DNA of 45,881 bases from contig JAGLCY010000085.1 in NCBI GenBank assembly GCA_023270185.1, forward strand, positions 1 through 45,881. The letters run 5' to 3'. Under the pieces are notes generated by a model. The model saw only the letters and a list, made by a program, of their open reading frames with translations. It did no database searches and was not told the origin of the DNA. This document shows positions 8,603-16,393 of this stretch, one piece after another. How positions within the stretch are numbered: the first letter of the stretch is position 1; the number at the start of each line of letters is the position of its first letter. Origin of the DNA: Candidatus Krumholzibacteriia bacterium. Its GTDB lineage: Bacteria > Krumholzibacteriota > Krumholzibacteriia > LZORAL124-64-63. Both the position numbers and the translations under genes were made by a program.

Positions 8603-9651
8603 GACCGGTCTCCCGCAAATGAGTTGAGGGCTTCGACAGCGTGGCCGATATCGGCGTCCGAATGTTCGAGGTGAGGCACCAGCCTGACCCGTCCCGGCCC
8701 GAACCCGACACCCAGCACACCACTGTTTTCCAGATGGCCCAAAAGAGCCTCGTCCTGGCCCGGGCCTTCCACATCGATGATCACGATGTTGGTGTCCACC
8801 GGATGATTCACCTTCAGGGCCGGATGGTCAAGGCCCGCTGCAAGGACCCGGGCGTGTTCGTGGTCCTCGGCCAGCCTGGCCAGATTGTGATCCAGGGCGT
8901 AAAGACAGGCGGCGGCCAGAATACCCGCCTGGCGCATACCGCCGCCCCACATCTTGCGGAACCGATGGGCCTGGGCGATGGTGGCCCTGTCCGCGGCCAG
9001 CATCGACCCGACGGGGGCTCCCAGGGCCTTGGAAAAACAAACGCTCACCGAATCCACCGGAGCGGCCAACTCGGCCAGGGTCAGCCCGGTGGCCACGTGG
9101 GCATGCCACAGGCGGGCCCCGTCCAGATGAACCCGCACACCGCGGGCATGAACCTGGTCGGAGATTTCCTGCACGTCTTTCTGGGGTAGGATCCGGCCAC
9201 CGGCCCGATTGTGCGTATTTTCAAGGCTGACCATCCCCGGTGGCGCGCAATGCACGTTGTCGGGATTGAGTGCCGCTTCGACCCGGGTCCAGTCCAACAG
9301 ACCGTCCGGCGTTTCGACGCAGGTTACCAGCAACCCGCACAGCGCCGCGGGGGCCCCGGCTTCGTAACGGTAGATGTGGGCTCCGTCCTCCAGAACGATC
9401 TGATCACCCGGCCGGGTCTGGGCGCGCAGAGCCAACTGATTTCCCATGGTCCCGCTCGGAACGTACAGGGCCGCTTCCTTGCCCAACAAATCGGCCACCG
9501 TCGACTGCAAACGATTGACGGTTGGATCATCGCCGAAAACATCATCCCCAACGTCGGCAATCATCATGGCCTCGAGCATCTCCGGCGTGGGACGCGTCAC
9601 GGTGTCGCTGCGCATATCGACCAGGGAATTGGAAGGAAAGGGAGTATTCAT
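8599..9651 (-). CDS. Threonine aldolase (PLP-dependent, fold type I)
   Basis: A 350-residue pyridoxal-phosphate enzyme cleaving L-threonine or L-allo-threonine to glycine and acetaldehyde. [16 protein letters not shown] at the N-terminus, [28 protein letters not shown] and [10 protein letters not shown] are family signatures. The PLP lysine is in [15 protein letters not shown]. The frame is open up to an ATG at 9726, but I chose ATG 9651 (MNTPFPSN). The earlier ATG lies beyond the terminator hairpin of the upstream HU gene, and its 25 extra residues are basic and unlike the family. It is the first gene of the eight-gene run and overlaps trkA. Confidence 0.93.
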   Translation of the reverse strand: MNTPFPSNSLVDMRSDTVTRPTPEMLEAMMIADVGDDVFGDDPTVNRLQSTVADLLGKEAALYVPSGTMGNQLALRAQTRPGDQIVLEDGAHIYRYEAGAPAALCGLLVTCVETPDGLLDWTRVEAALNPDNVHCAPPGMVSLENTHNRAGGRILPQKDVQEISDQVHARGVRVHLDGARLWHAHVATGLTLAELAAPVDSVSVCFSKALGAPVGSMLAADRATIAQAHRFRKMWGGGMRQAGILAAACLYALDHNLARLAEDHEHARVLAAGLDHPALKVNHPVDTNIVIIDVEGPGQDEALLGHLENSGVLGVGFGPGRVRLVPHLEHSDADIGHAVEALNSFAGDRS

Positions 9652-9682
9652 GAAACGACCCCGCTGTTTCAGCCGTTGACGT

Positions 9683-9722
9683 AAAAAACCGGCTCTCCGG
9701 TTCTTAGGCCGGAAAACCGGTT
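9683..9722 (-). terminator. Intrinsic terminator after the HU gene
   Basis: On the minus strand, 9722-9687 forms a 14-pair stem (AACCGG, TTTTCCGG with CCGGAGAG, CCGGTT; two G-U pairs) with loop CCTAAGAA, then a T run at 9688-9683. It separates the HU gene from the threonine aldolase operon. Confidence 0.85.
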
Positions 9723-9763
9723 CCAATGACGATTGTTGACGTCCGGACCAGTGGACGTGAACA

Positions 9764-10045
9764 TCAACCCGCGGCGGCGACCTTGTCTTTCAACATCTTG
9801 GACACCTTGAACACGGGTACTTTGCGGGAGGGAACGGGTACGGCCTCTCCCGTGCGGGGATTCCGGGCCATCCGTTCCTTGCGTTCCTTGACCTTGAAGG
9901 TGCCGAAGCCGCGGATCTCCAGATGCTGGCCGTTGACAAGCAGGTCCCCGATCTTTTCCAGGAAAAGATCCACGGTTTCCGCGACTTCCTTTTTGGTGAG
10001 ACCAGTTCTTTGAGCGATGTCTTCTACGATATCGGCCTTGGTCAT
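9764..10045 (-). CDS. HU/IHF-family DNA-binding protein
   Basis: A 93-residue nucleoid protein. TKADIVEDIAQRTGLTKKEV starts the helical dimerisation part. EIRGFGTFKVKERKERMARNPRTGE is the beta-arm region with the conserved RNPRTG loop that inserts in the minor groove. The length is typical of HU and IHF subunits. Start: ATG with AGGAGG at 10052-10057. It stands alone between its own promoter (10100-10129) and terminator (9683-9722). HU versus IHF cannot be separated from sequence alone; a homodimeric HU is likelier. Confidence 0.95.
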   Translation of the reverse strand: MTKADIVEDIAQRTGLTKKEVAETVDLFLEKIGDLLVNGQHLEIRGFGTFKVKERKERMARNPRTGEAVPVPSRKVPVFKVSKMLKDKVAAAG

Positions 10046-10099
10046 GACAAGCCTCCTAGGTTCCTCCGTTATACCCCTTATATCTCAGGATTCTTTTAG

Positions 10100-10129
10100 C
10101 ATATAACAGCATAAACGATGAGGTGTCAA
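10100..10129 (-). promoter_or_regulatory. Sigma-70-type promoter of the HU gene
   Basis: Minus strand: -35 TTGACA (10129-10124), 18-base spacer, -10 TATATG (10105-10100). Transcription would start near 10093, about 48 bases before the HU ATG. The -35 is perfect and the -10 imperfect. Confidence 0.6.
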
Positions 10130-10343
10130 GGGCTTTATGTCATTTCGGTTACCCGTGGTCAAAGAAAACAAGACCCTGCCTCCGTAACGGGCAAGATGCA
10201 TGATCACGACATATGGAGCATCGCAAGACAGCAGGGTGCAGGATGTCTTCTGAGTCCCCAACGTTCCCGGGGGTTCCTTTATATTGATGCTAATTACTTG
10301 TTTTTAAAGGGTTTTAGGAAACAGAAGGAACATGGCCTCCAGT
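10130..10343. other. Intergenic stretch, no gene seen
   Basis: This is the part of the 438-base gap (10046-10483) between the HU promoter and the sigma-54 promoter. No frame here has a ribosome site or recognisable product. A sigma-54 activator, if one acts on the promoter at 10344, would be expected to bind about 80-200 bases upstream, within this stretch. I could not pick out a convincing inverted-repeat operator. Confidence 0.5.
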
Positions 10344-10359
10344 TGGCACCCACTTTGCA
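10344..10359 (+). promoter_or_regulatory. Sigma-54 (RpoN) promoter upstream of the lipoprotein gene
   Basis: TTGGCACCCACTTTGCA matches the -24/-12 consensus TGGCAC-N5-TTGCA exactly, with GG (10345-10346) and GC (10357-10358) separated by the required 10 bases. Transcription would start near 10370, immediately before the leader hairpin at 10380. Confidence 0.8.
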
Positions 10360-10379
10360 ATTGACCCGCCTGAGAATGT

Positions 10380-10434
10380 GGCCGGAAGGGCAGTCTTCAA
10401 GCAACTGTGCCACAGCAACAGATCTCTTCCGGCC
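10380..10434 (+). promoter_or_regulatory. Structured leader hairpin in the 5' UTR of the lipoprotein gene
   Basis: GGCCGGAAG (10380-10388) pairs perfectly with CTTCCGGCC (10426-10434) around a 37-base loop that itself contains a small CTGT/ACAG hairpin. It sits about ten bases after the predicted sigma-54 start and 37 bases before the ribosome site. It may stabilise the transcript or regulate translation. No known riboswitch class is recognised. Confidence 0.6.
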
Positions 10435-10483
10435 CGTTCCTGAAACCATCGGGCAACTTAGCGAACTTTGAAGGAGGACCACA

Positions 10484-10900
10484 ATGGTCAGCAACAAGAT
10501 GATCGTGACTTTCATGCTCATCGCCATCGCCAGCCTGGCTTTCACCGGCTGCAGCGATGACAACCCCGTCACCACCGTAATTCCCGCGGACACCGCGCCT
10601 CCGGCCGTTCCGGCCAACCTGAGCGTGGACTATTCCGCGGACATGGCCGTCGTCAACTGGGATATCAGCACTGTCGATAACGACCTGGCCGGCTATGTCG
10701 TGACCCGCGAACGTTACGGCATCATTGATACACTGGTCAATACCCCGGTTCTCATTTCCAGCTATGAGGACACCAATCCCCTGAGCGGTTCCAGCCTGTA
10801 CCACGTCTATGCCGTGGATCATGCCGGTAACGAGAGCGCCGTCGCGACAGTGAGTCTGACGATCACTCTTGGTCATCAGGCTTCCGATCTGACTCAGTAG
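10484..10900 (+). CDS. Small exported lipoprotein with a fibronectin type III-like domain
   Basis: A 138-residue protein. Residues 1-21 form a lipoprotein signal peptide with lipobox LAFTGC, so Cys22 would be lipidated and membrane anchored. After a short linker (SDDNPVTTVIPADTA), residues 35-125 read as one FN3-like domain: PPAVPANLSV, MAVVNWD, AGYVVTRE and LYHVYAVDHAGNES, the last a hallmark of FN3 beta-sandwiches. There is no catalytic motif; a structural or binding role at the envelope is inferred. Start: ATG with AAGGAGG six bases upstream. It is monocistronic, driven by the sigma-54 promoter at 10344 and closed by the terminator at 10940-10975. It is likely made only under particular conditions. 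Confidence 0.85.
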   Translation: MVSNKMIVTFMLIAIASLAFTGCSDDNPVTTVIPADTAPPAVPANLSVDYSADMAVVNWDISTVDNDLAGYVVTRERYGIIDTLVNTPVLISSYEDTNPLSGSSLYHVYAVDHAGNESAVATVSLTITLGHQASDLTQ

Positions 10901-10939
10901 CAGCTCGAACCGAAGTTGGTTCCCGTTCGCTGGGTGATC

Positions 10940-10975
10940 AAAAAAGCCCTCCGTCAAATTGACGGAGGGCCTTTT
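10940..10975. terminator. Bidirectional terminator between convergent genes
   Basis: GCCCTCCGTCAAATTGACGGAGGGC (10946-10970) has a perfect stem of about ten pairs. It is flanked by six A on the left (10940-10945, a T run for minus transcripts) and TTTT on the right (10972-10975). It serves the lipoprotein gene and the rsgA/glycosyltransferase/protease operon. Confidence 0.88.
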
Positions 10976-11015
10976 CTGTTTTGGGTATCAAGCGGTCCGC
11001 GCAACCTGCGCGGGC

Positions 11016-11711
11016 TCAGGCTCCCCCCAGGTGAGCCACGGTTTCCGCGAGTCTGAAAAACGGATTGATCACCGTATAAATGGCCGTCGAAAACAGGGAT
11101 CCAACAGGTGTGTATCTCACAAGCATAAGAAACCCTATTACGATCATCATGCCGTATCTTCGCAGGTTCTCGTAGTTGGCCCGGGCTTCGCGGGGCAGAA
11201 ACCGGCTCAGGATCCAACTCCCGTCCAAAGGAGGCAAGGGCAGCAGATTGAAGACCGCCAGGACCACGTTGATCACTACCCCGAACTGGAACATGGTGAA
11301 CAGGAAACTGTGCAATGACGGCTCCGGGTGCCCCCCGGGGACGGACACTGGAAATCCACCGATCGCTATGACCAGGCCCAACAGCACGGCAAACACCAAG
11401 GCCAGCAGCAGGTTGCTGATCGGACCAGCGGCCGCGACCTTGGAATGATCGTTCATGGGATTGTTCAGACGGCCGGGATTGACCGGAACGGGCCTGGCCC
11501 AGCCGAACATGAAACCACTACCGGTAACAGCCAATACCAACGGCACCAGAATGCTGCCCACCGGATCGATGTGCGGCAGCGGGTTGAGGGTCAATCGGCC
11601 CGCGTCATGCGCGGTGTTGTCGCCCAGTTTCCAGGCTGTATAGCCATGGGCCACTTCATGCACGACCACTGAAAAAACCAGAACCAGGACTTGTATAACC
11701 ACCAGTTCCAA
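11016..11711 (-). CDS. Site-2 protease family membrane metalloprotease (M50)
   Basis: A 231-residue membrane protein with about six hydrophobic segments. The zinc motif HEVAHG (HExxH) is in the first segment near residue 19. The second conserved motif, FNLLPLPPLDGSWI (NxxPxPxLDG), is near residue 160. There is no PDZ domain, so it belongs to the compact S2P/FpvI-like 'site-2 protease family' group rather than RseP. Intramembrane cleavage is the family activity; the substrate is unknown. The start is TTG at 11711 with AAGG eight bases upstream. It is the last gene of the operon, 22 bases after the glycosyltransferase. Confidence 0.9.
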   Translation of the reverse strand: MELVVIQVLVLVFSVVVHEVAHGYTAWKLGDNTAHDAGRLTLNPLPHIDPVGSILVPLVLAVTGSGFMFGWARPVPVNPGRLNNPMNDHSKVAAAGPISNLLLALVFAVLLGLVIAIGGFPVSVPGGHPEPSLHSFLFTMFQFGVVINVVLAVFNLLPLPPLDGSWILSRFLPREARANYENLRRYGMMIVIGFLMLVRYTPVGSLFSTAIYTVINPFFRLAETVAHLGGA

Positions 11712-11733
11712 AACAGACCTTCTTCCTTGTTGG

Positions 11734-12876
11734 CTATGAGATCAAAGGTCTGCCTGGCAGACCTTTCCAGGCTTCCCAGACAGAGTCCACATCGATGTTT
11801 TCCATCCAGCCGAATTCCTCGCCCCGCCGGTCGGGCAGCCGGCCACCGCTTCTGACAACGACAACCTCGGGCGCGGGCGGCTTCCACAGGGCCGGGTCAG
11901 TCGGTCCAAAAAGGGTCACCGTGGGCACACGCAGGGCACCGGCCATGTGCATCACTCCGGTGTCGTTGCAGAGAAACCTGTTCGCCTGCTGCAGCAGGGC
12001 CGCCCCCACACCCACCGGGCAGGCGGGCGCAACCTTGACACCGGATCCGATTTCATCGGCGAGCAGCCCGGTCAGTTCCGCCAGGGGCCCGGCATCGGCC
12101 GGTCCGTGAAGGAGCAGGATTTTCTCCCCCGCGGCCACCGCCCTGGAAGCGACTTCGGCGAATCGCTCCGCGGGCCAGACGTTCTGCTTCTTTCCGGCCC
12201 CGGGATGGATCGCCCAGAAACCGGGAAGCAGTCCCAGATCAGTCAGGATCCGCCGGGCGTAGGCCGTTTCCTCCGGCGCCGGCACGACCACGGTGGAAGT
12301 ATCATCGGTGCTGATCCCGATCGCCCGCAGAGGCGCCAGATTGTGTTCCACCGCGTGGATTTTCTGGACCGGATCGGACGGCATCTCCAATGAAAAAGCA
12401 TGGCGGCTGATGTCCCAGCCGAACGGGGCGCTGTCACCCCCCACCACATAACGGGCTCCGGAAAAAAGCGCGATGGCGGAACTGGTCACGGAAAAGGAAA
12501 CGCTGCTCAGGACAAACGCAACATCGGCCCGGTAGTTCCGCAACCGCCCCACGAACCGGAAAAAATCGGAGGGACGGCGCCACATCTTCTGGTCGAAGGT
12601 CACCACATGATCCAGGTGGGGATTGTGCAGCACCACCTCCTCGTTAACCGGAGCGGTCACCAGAAGTATTTCAGCCCCGGGAAAAGTCTCCCTGATAGCC
12701 CGCAGGACCGGAGTGGCGCAGACCATGTCCCCCATCTGATTGTGTTGACGGACAATCAGGACCCGACGGGGCCTGAGAGCAAGAAGTTCCGCCGGAGTCA
12801 AGGCGGGACGACTCGCCAGACGGGCCATCAGGCTGCTTAACTGACGTTTGAAGGTGCGGTAAAGATGCGCGCTCAT
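11734..12876 (-). CDS. Glycosyltransferase family 9 (heptosyltransferase-like)
   Basis: About 380 residues, GT-B fold. RRVLIVRQHNQMGDMVCATP is the N-terminal signature of ADP-heptose:LPS heptosyltransferases. HPGAGKKQNVWPAERFAEV and NDTGVMHMAGALRVPTVTLFGPTDP form the donor-binding C-terminal half. It likely adds a sugar to lipopolysaccharide core or another envelope glycan on the cytoplasmic face; the actual donor and acceptor are unknown. The start is uncertain. I chose ATG 12876 (MSAHLYRTFKR). An ATG at 12915 adds 13 residues, and neither has a well-spaced ribosome site. It lies 100 bases after rsgA. Confidence 0.88.
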   Translation of the reverse strand: MSAHLYRTFKRQLSSLMARLASRPALTPAELLALRPRRVLIVRQHNQMGDMVCATPVLRAIRETFPGAEILLVTAPVNEEVVLHNPHLDHVVTFDQKMWRRPSDFFRFVGRLRNYRADVAFVLSSVSFSVTSSAIALFSGARYVVGGDSAPFGWDISRHAFSLEMPSDPVQKIHAVEHNLAPLRAIGISTDDTSTVVVPAPEETAYARRILTDLGLLPGFWAIHPGAGKKQNVWPAERFAEVASRAVAAGEKILLLHGPADAGPLAELTGLLADEIGSGVKVAPACPVGVGAALLQQANRFLCNDTGVMHMAGALRVPTVTLFGPTDPALWKPPAPEVVVVRSGGRLPDRRGEEFGWMENIDVDSVWEAWKGLPGRPLIS

Positions 12877-12976
12877 GGCTCCAGGGGTTGTCAGGGGTTG
12901 GCATTCCCCTTGCATATTGCGGGGTCCATGCCGATTCGTTCCGGCGGCTTCAACCAGCCTTCGCGGCCGTCAGATT

Positions 12977-13984
12977 CTACCGTCTCTTGTCCTTGCGCTC
13001 TTCCAGATCCCCAAGTAACGCCAGGTAGGCCGCGTGGCGCCAGGCGGGAATCTTCCCAGATCTCACCATGGTCTTGACCCCGCATTGGGGTTCGTCCCGG
13101 TGCAGGCACGTTCTGAATTTGCAAACCTGACTGCCCTCGATGAAGTCCGGAAAATAATCCCGTACCTGTTCAGGATCAATGTCCCAGGGGTCAAAACCGC
13201 GAATTCCCGGAGAGTCGGCGATGAAACCGCCCCCCTGCAGAGGGAAAAGCTCGGTCCGAGTGGTGGTGTGGCGACCCAGGCCGGTTTTTTCAGTGACTTC
13301 GTTGACCCTCAGCTTCAACCCCGGATGGATGACGTTCAGCAGGGTGCTCTTGCCCACTCCGGACGCTCCGATCAACAGGGAGATGCGGTTGGCAAAAACG
13401 TCCTGGAGTTCCGTTATCCCCCGGCCCGATTCAGCCGAAGCCCAGATCACCTTGTAGCCGAGGTCGGCAAAATAATCCCATTTCCGGATTGCCGGATCCC
13501 CATCGTCGATATCGTCCACAAGATCGCACTTGTTCAGGACCAGGACCCCATCAACTCCGAATCTTTCGGCGGCCACGAGCAGCCGATCAACGAAACCGGT
13601 CTGGGGGGCCGGTTCAAGGAGGGATTGGATGGCCACCACCTGGTCCAGATTGGCCATCAGGACCTGTTCGGTACGGCCGCCGCTGCGGCGGGCCGCCATT
13701 CGTGAGATCCGGTTGCGCCGCGGCAATACTTCTTCGATGACCCCCGAACGTTCGTCCGGACCTGAATTCAGCGCCAGGAACCGGACCCGGTCACCGGCCA
13801 CAGCCACGGTCTGCACCTCGCGCGGCCCCTTCTTCAGGCGGCCCCGCACCTTGCAGGTCCACACGACTTGCGCTTCGGCCACCAGACAACGTCCAGCCGT
13901 GGCGCGGATAACGATGCCTTCCCGGAGATCATCCGTTTTCGGCGGTGATCCGGACCTGGCTCCTTTGTCGTCTTTCGCCCCGAT
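12977..13984 (-). CDS. rsgA: Ribosome small-subunit GTPase RsgA, apparent ATC start
   Basis: A circularly permuted GTPase in 30S maturation. Motifs appear as G4 LNKCDLVDD, G1 GASGVGKSTLL, switch RHTTTRTE and G3 DSPGIRGF. A C-terminal zinc site follows (CKFRTC-x-H-x5-C). The first ordinary start codon in frame, GTG 13882, would remove the first strand of the OB domain. Upstream in the same frame lie REGIVIRATAGRCLVAE, a good match to the family's usual N-terminus. No ATG, GTG or TTG exists in that frame before the upstream stop. ATC at 13984 sits six bases after a strong GAGGAGG (13997-13991) and gives a plausible 335-residue protein beginning xGAKDDKGARSG. An indel in the sequence is the alternative. 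Confidence 0.85.
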   Translation of the reverse strand: MGAKDDKGARSGSPPKTDDLREGIVIRATAGRCLVAEAQVVWTCKVRGRLKKGPREVQTVAVAGDRVRFLALNSGPDERSGVIEEVLPRRNRISRMAARRSGGRTEQVLMANLDQVVAIQSLLEPAPQTGFVDRLLVAAERFGVDGVLVLNKCDLVDDIDDGDPAIRKWDYFADLGYKVIWASAESGRGITELQDVFANRISLLIGASGVGKSTLLNVIHPGLKLRVNEVTEKTGLGRHTTTRTELFPLQGGGFIADSPGIRGFDPWDIDPEQVRDYFPDFIEGSQVCKFRTCLHRDEPQCGVKTMVRSGKIPAWRHAAYLALLGDLEERKDKRR

Positions 13985-14132
13985 GCCGCACCTCCTCGGC
14001 AGGCCACGGTGGACGCATCCGCCGCCGGCCCTGGCCGCATTGCAACTTGTTAAACCATCTTCAATAGGTTAGTTTTTTCAGGTAAGAAGTCGTAGCACAT
14101 TTTCCTCGTTGACTCAAGGTGGTACGCGCATT

Positions 14133-14594
14133 ATGGACATTGCCGAGGTTCTCAAACATACCTCACCGGACCTCTTCATCCCAGATCTGGAAGCTTCCGA
14201 CAAAACAGCCGCCCTGGCAGGACTCGTTGAAGGTCTCATTTCCGGCACGGACATCCAGAATCCCGATACCATTCTCCAGATGTTGCAGAGCCGGGAAAAC
14301 CTGGGCAGCACCGCTGTGGGCCCTGGTATCGCCTTTCCCCATGGCCGCACCCTGGCCGTCCAACGCCTGACCATCCTGATCGCCCGTTGTCCCGCGGGTG
14401 TGGATTTCGATTCCGAGGACGGCGATCCCACGAAACTGTTTTTCATGCTGATCGCTCCCCCGCAGGATACCGGGCACCAGTACATCAAATCACTGGCCGC
14501 CCTGATCGACTGCATCCAGGACGCGGATCTGCGGGAAAAACTGATGGCCGCCGGGGATTACGAATCCTTCTGCGAAGCCATGAGAGAGGGTTAG
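14133..14594 (+). CDS. PTS EIIA(Ntr)/fructose-type phosphocarrier domain protein
   Basis: A 153-residue single EIIA domain (PtsN-like). The phosphorylatable His is in GIAFPHGRT near residue 67, preceded by ENLGSTAVGPG as in EIIA-Ntr proteins. The C-terminus (HQYIKSLAALIDCIQDADLREKL) is typical. There is no membrane EIIB/C component, so it is likely regulatory rather than a sugar transporter. I chose ATG 14133 (MDIAEVLKH) over TTG 14109 because the family starts there. It shares a transcript with the zinc-ribbon gene three bases downstream. A second EIIA protein lies at 27028. No EI or HPr gene is in the window. Confidence 0.9.
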   Translation: MDIAEVLKHTSPDLFIPDLEASDKTAALAGLVEGLISGTDIQNPDTILQMLQSRENLGSTAVGPGIAFPHGRTLAVQRLTILIARCPAGVDFDSEDGDPTKLFFMLIAPPQDTGHQYIKSLAALIDCIQDADLREKLMAAGDYESFCEAMREG

Positions 14595-14597
14595 GGA

Positions 14598-14936
14598 ATG
14601 CATCCTCAATTGCAACTGCTGGTCGCCCTGCAGGACATGGATGAAATGCTTCGGGAGACCGAGGAACAGGGTGAAGAATTTGAAGGGCTGGGTTTCAAAC
14701 ACGGTGGCTTGGAAGATCTGAAGAAGGCCCGGGAGGAACTGGCGTCCAAGATCGAGCCGAGCCTCGCCAGCTGGTATCGCCGTCTGACCGGGAAGTTCGG
14801 CCATGCCGTGGTTCCGGTGGTGGGCAACCTTTGCACCGGCTGTTTCGCCAACATCCCATCCTCGTTTGTCAGCAAGACCAACGTGAACAAGGTTCAGAAG
14901 TGCGAAAGCTGCGGACGGTTGTTGTACTGGCCGTAG
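14598..14936 (+). CDS. Short C4-type zinc-ribbon protein with coiled coil
   Basis: A 112-residue protein. Residues 1-60 are helical and acidic (MDEMLRETEEQGEEFEGLG, LEDLKKAREELASKIE), consistent with a coiled coil. A C-terminal zinc ribbon follows with CTGCFANIPSSF and CESCGRLLYW. The ribbon matches the CdsZ-type C4 zinc-ribbon family, whose members are usually about 240 residues with a long coiled-coil hairpin. This one is about half that, keeping one helix pair. The molecular role of the family is poorly defined (nucleic acid or chaperone-like). It is three bases after the EIIA gene and convergent with the AAA+ gene 21 bases away. Confidence 0.8.
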   Translation: MHPQLQLLVALQDMDEMLRETEEQGEEFEGLGFKHGGLEDLKKAREELASKIEPSLASWYRRLTGKFGHAVVPVVGNLCTGCFANIPSSFVSKTNVNKVQKCESCGRLLYWP

Positions 14937-14957
14937 GCTCTGCTTTTATATAAGTGG

Positions 14958-16208
14958 TCAGTCCTCGGCGCCGGTCATGGCACCGGCGTTGGCCACGACC
15001 TGGGTAATCTCCTCGACGATCTGTTTCTTCTCACCACCGTCATCCTTGACGCCCAGATCCTCCTTGGCCCACTGGGATTCGGGGAACGGCCCGAGGCTTT
15101 CCAGCTCTTCCCAACTGGTCACGCCGGTCTCCTTGCGGAAGATCAGCCCGCCTTCCAAATCGTCCTCGTCCACGTCCACCGTGATCAGGTCGCCCTTGCG
15201 GATCTGTTCGCTGCAGATGTACTGCGAAATCGGGGTGACGATCTCCCTTTCCACGACACGCTTGAGCGGCCGGGCGCCGTATTGGACATCGGTTCCCTGA
15301 TCGACCAGACGCTTCTTGGCTTCCTGGGTGATTTCCAGCAGGAACGGTTCGCTGCACAGCAGGGAGCGGTGATGCACCTGGGCGATGAGGATGTCCAGGA
15401 TGCTGTACAGGTGCTGCTCCTTGAGCGTGTGGTAAGTGATGATGTCGTCGAACCGGTTAAGGAACTCGAAGGGGAAAACCTTCTTGGCCTCGCGCATGGC
15501 CGCTTCCTCTATGTCCTTGTCCATCTTGCCTTCACTGACGCCGGTCGAAAAACCGATGCCCGATTGCGCCAGGTGCGCCCCCATGGCTTGGCTGCCGACA
15601 TTGGTCGTCAGCACGATGATGGATTGCCGGAAATCAACTTCCTCGTTGTTGCCCAGCACCACGGTGCCGTCCTCCAGGATACCCAGCAGAAGGTTCCACA
15701 ACTTGGGATGGGCCTTTTCGATTTCATCGAACAGGATGATCGAAAGATACTTCTCGCTGTCCGGCGGATAGAGGCGGGCGAGCTTGCTGTCGGTTTCGCT
15801 GATCATGCCGGACTGGTTGTCCAGGGCCTTGCGGTGATGGCGGTCGATGTTCTCCTGGGAAAGCAACGGCCTTATCTCGCCGCCCACGTAACCCGGAGGC
15901 GATCCGAGCAGCTTGGAGATGTTGTAGTGGGCGGAATACTCCTGGCAGTTGACCCTGGTGAAGGCCCGCTTGTTGCCGAAGACCGTTTCGGACAGCGCCC
16001 GCACCGTTTCGGTTTTTCCAACGCCTGTGGGCCCCATGAACATCATCGTCAGCAGCGGCCGTTCGGGATCGTGCACCCCGGCGATCAGTCGGCTGAAACT
16101 GTCGGACAGTTTATCAATCGCCTGCGGCTGGCCGACGACCATCTTGTTCATGTGGGTGGCGAACCTGAGAAGCTGCTCGTTGCGTTTTTCCTTTTGCAGG
16201 GTCTTCAA
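14958..16208 (-). CDS. Solitary Clp-type AAA+ ATPase module with an IGF loop
   Basis: A 416-residue protein equal to one AAA+ ring module of the ClpA/B/C second-domain type. Walker A is GPTGVGKTE (59-67), pore loop GYVGG (106-110), Walker B ILFDEIEKAH (158-167), sensor 1 TTNVGS, arginine finger FLNRFDD (249-255) and sensor 2 YGARPLKRVVE. There is no N-domain, first AAA+ domain or middle domain. SGIGF (216-220) lies where ClpA/ClpC carry their ClpP-docking loop, a position where ClpB has none. An insert of about 25 residues separates the pore loop from Walker B. The C-terminal 60 residues are acidic. The start is TTG 16208 with AAGGA upstream; the frame is open further up without ATG or GTG. 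It may be an unfoldase or disaggregase. Confidence 0.88.
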   Translation of the reverse strand: MKTLQKEKRNEQLLRFATHMNKMVVGQPQAIDKLSDSFSRLIAGVHDPERPLLTMMFMGPTGVGKTETVRALSETVFGNKRAFTRVNCQEYSAHYNISKLLGSPPGYVGGEIRPLLSQENIDRHHRKALDNQSGMISETDSKLARLYPPDSEKYLSIILFDEIEKAHPKLWNLLLGILEDGTVVLGNNEEVDFRQSIIVLTTNVGSQAMGAHLAQSGIGFSTGVSEGKMDKDIEEAAMREAKKVFPFEFLNRFDDIITYHTLKEQHLYSILDILIAQVHHRSLLCSEPFLLEITQEAKKRLVDQGTDVQYGARPLKRVVEREIVTPISQYICSEQIRKGDLITVDVDEDDLEGGLIFRKETGVTSWEELESLGPFPESQWAKEDLGVKDDGGEKKQIVEEITQVVANAGAMTGAED

Positions 16209-16277
16209 AGCGATGACATCCTTGTCTCTGGTTTCCTTGCCGGCAACTATATTCCGGGGTTTCCGCCTCTTCGAAGG

Positions 16278-16331
16278 AAAAAACGAAAGCCCATCCCTGA
16301 CCTAATCCTTCGGACGGTCACAGACGGGCTT
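16278..16331 (-). terminator. Intrinsic terminator after the 5'-nucleotidase gene
   Basis: On the minus strand AAGCCCGTC (16331-16323) pairs with GATGGGCTT (16295-16287), with an inner TGACC/GGTCA stem, followed by TCG and six T (16283-16278). It ends the five-gene envelope operon and separates it from the AAA+ gene. Confidence 0.85.
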
Positions 16332-16393
16332 GAGTGCAATTTCCGTGCGGTTTTGTGTGTAACTGATGTCACTACACGAGATTGCAAATAATC

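Noticed and set aside
9652-9726. ATG 9726 as the threonine aldolase start
   Set aside because: It lies on the far side of the HU terminator hairpin and adds 25 basic residues not typical of the family.
13600-14072. Plus-strand open frames opposite rsgA
   Set aside because: No family resemblance; the sense strand has unmistakable GTPase motifs.
15282-16391. 369-codon open frame antisense to the AAA+ gene
   Set aside because: It crosses the terminator at 16278-16331 and has no motif, while the sense frame has every AAA+ motif.
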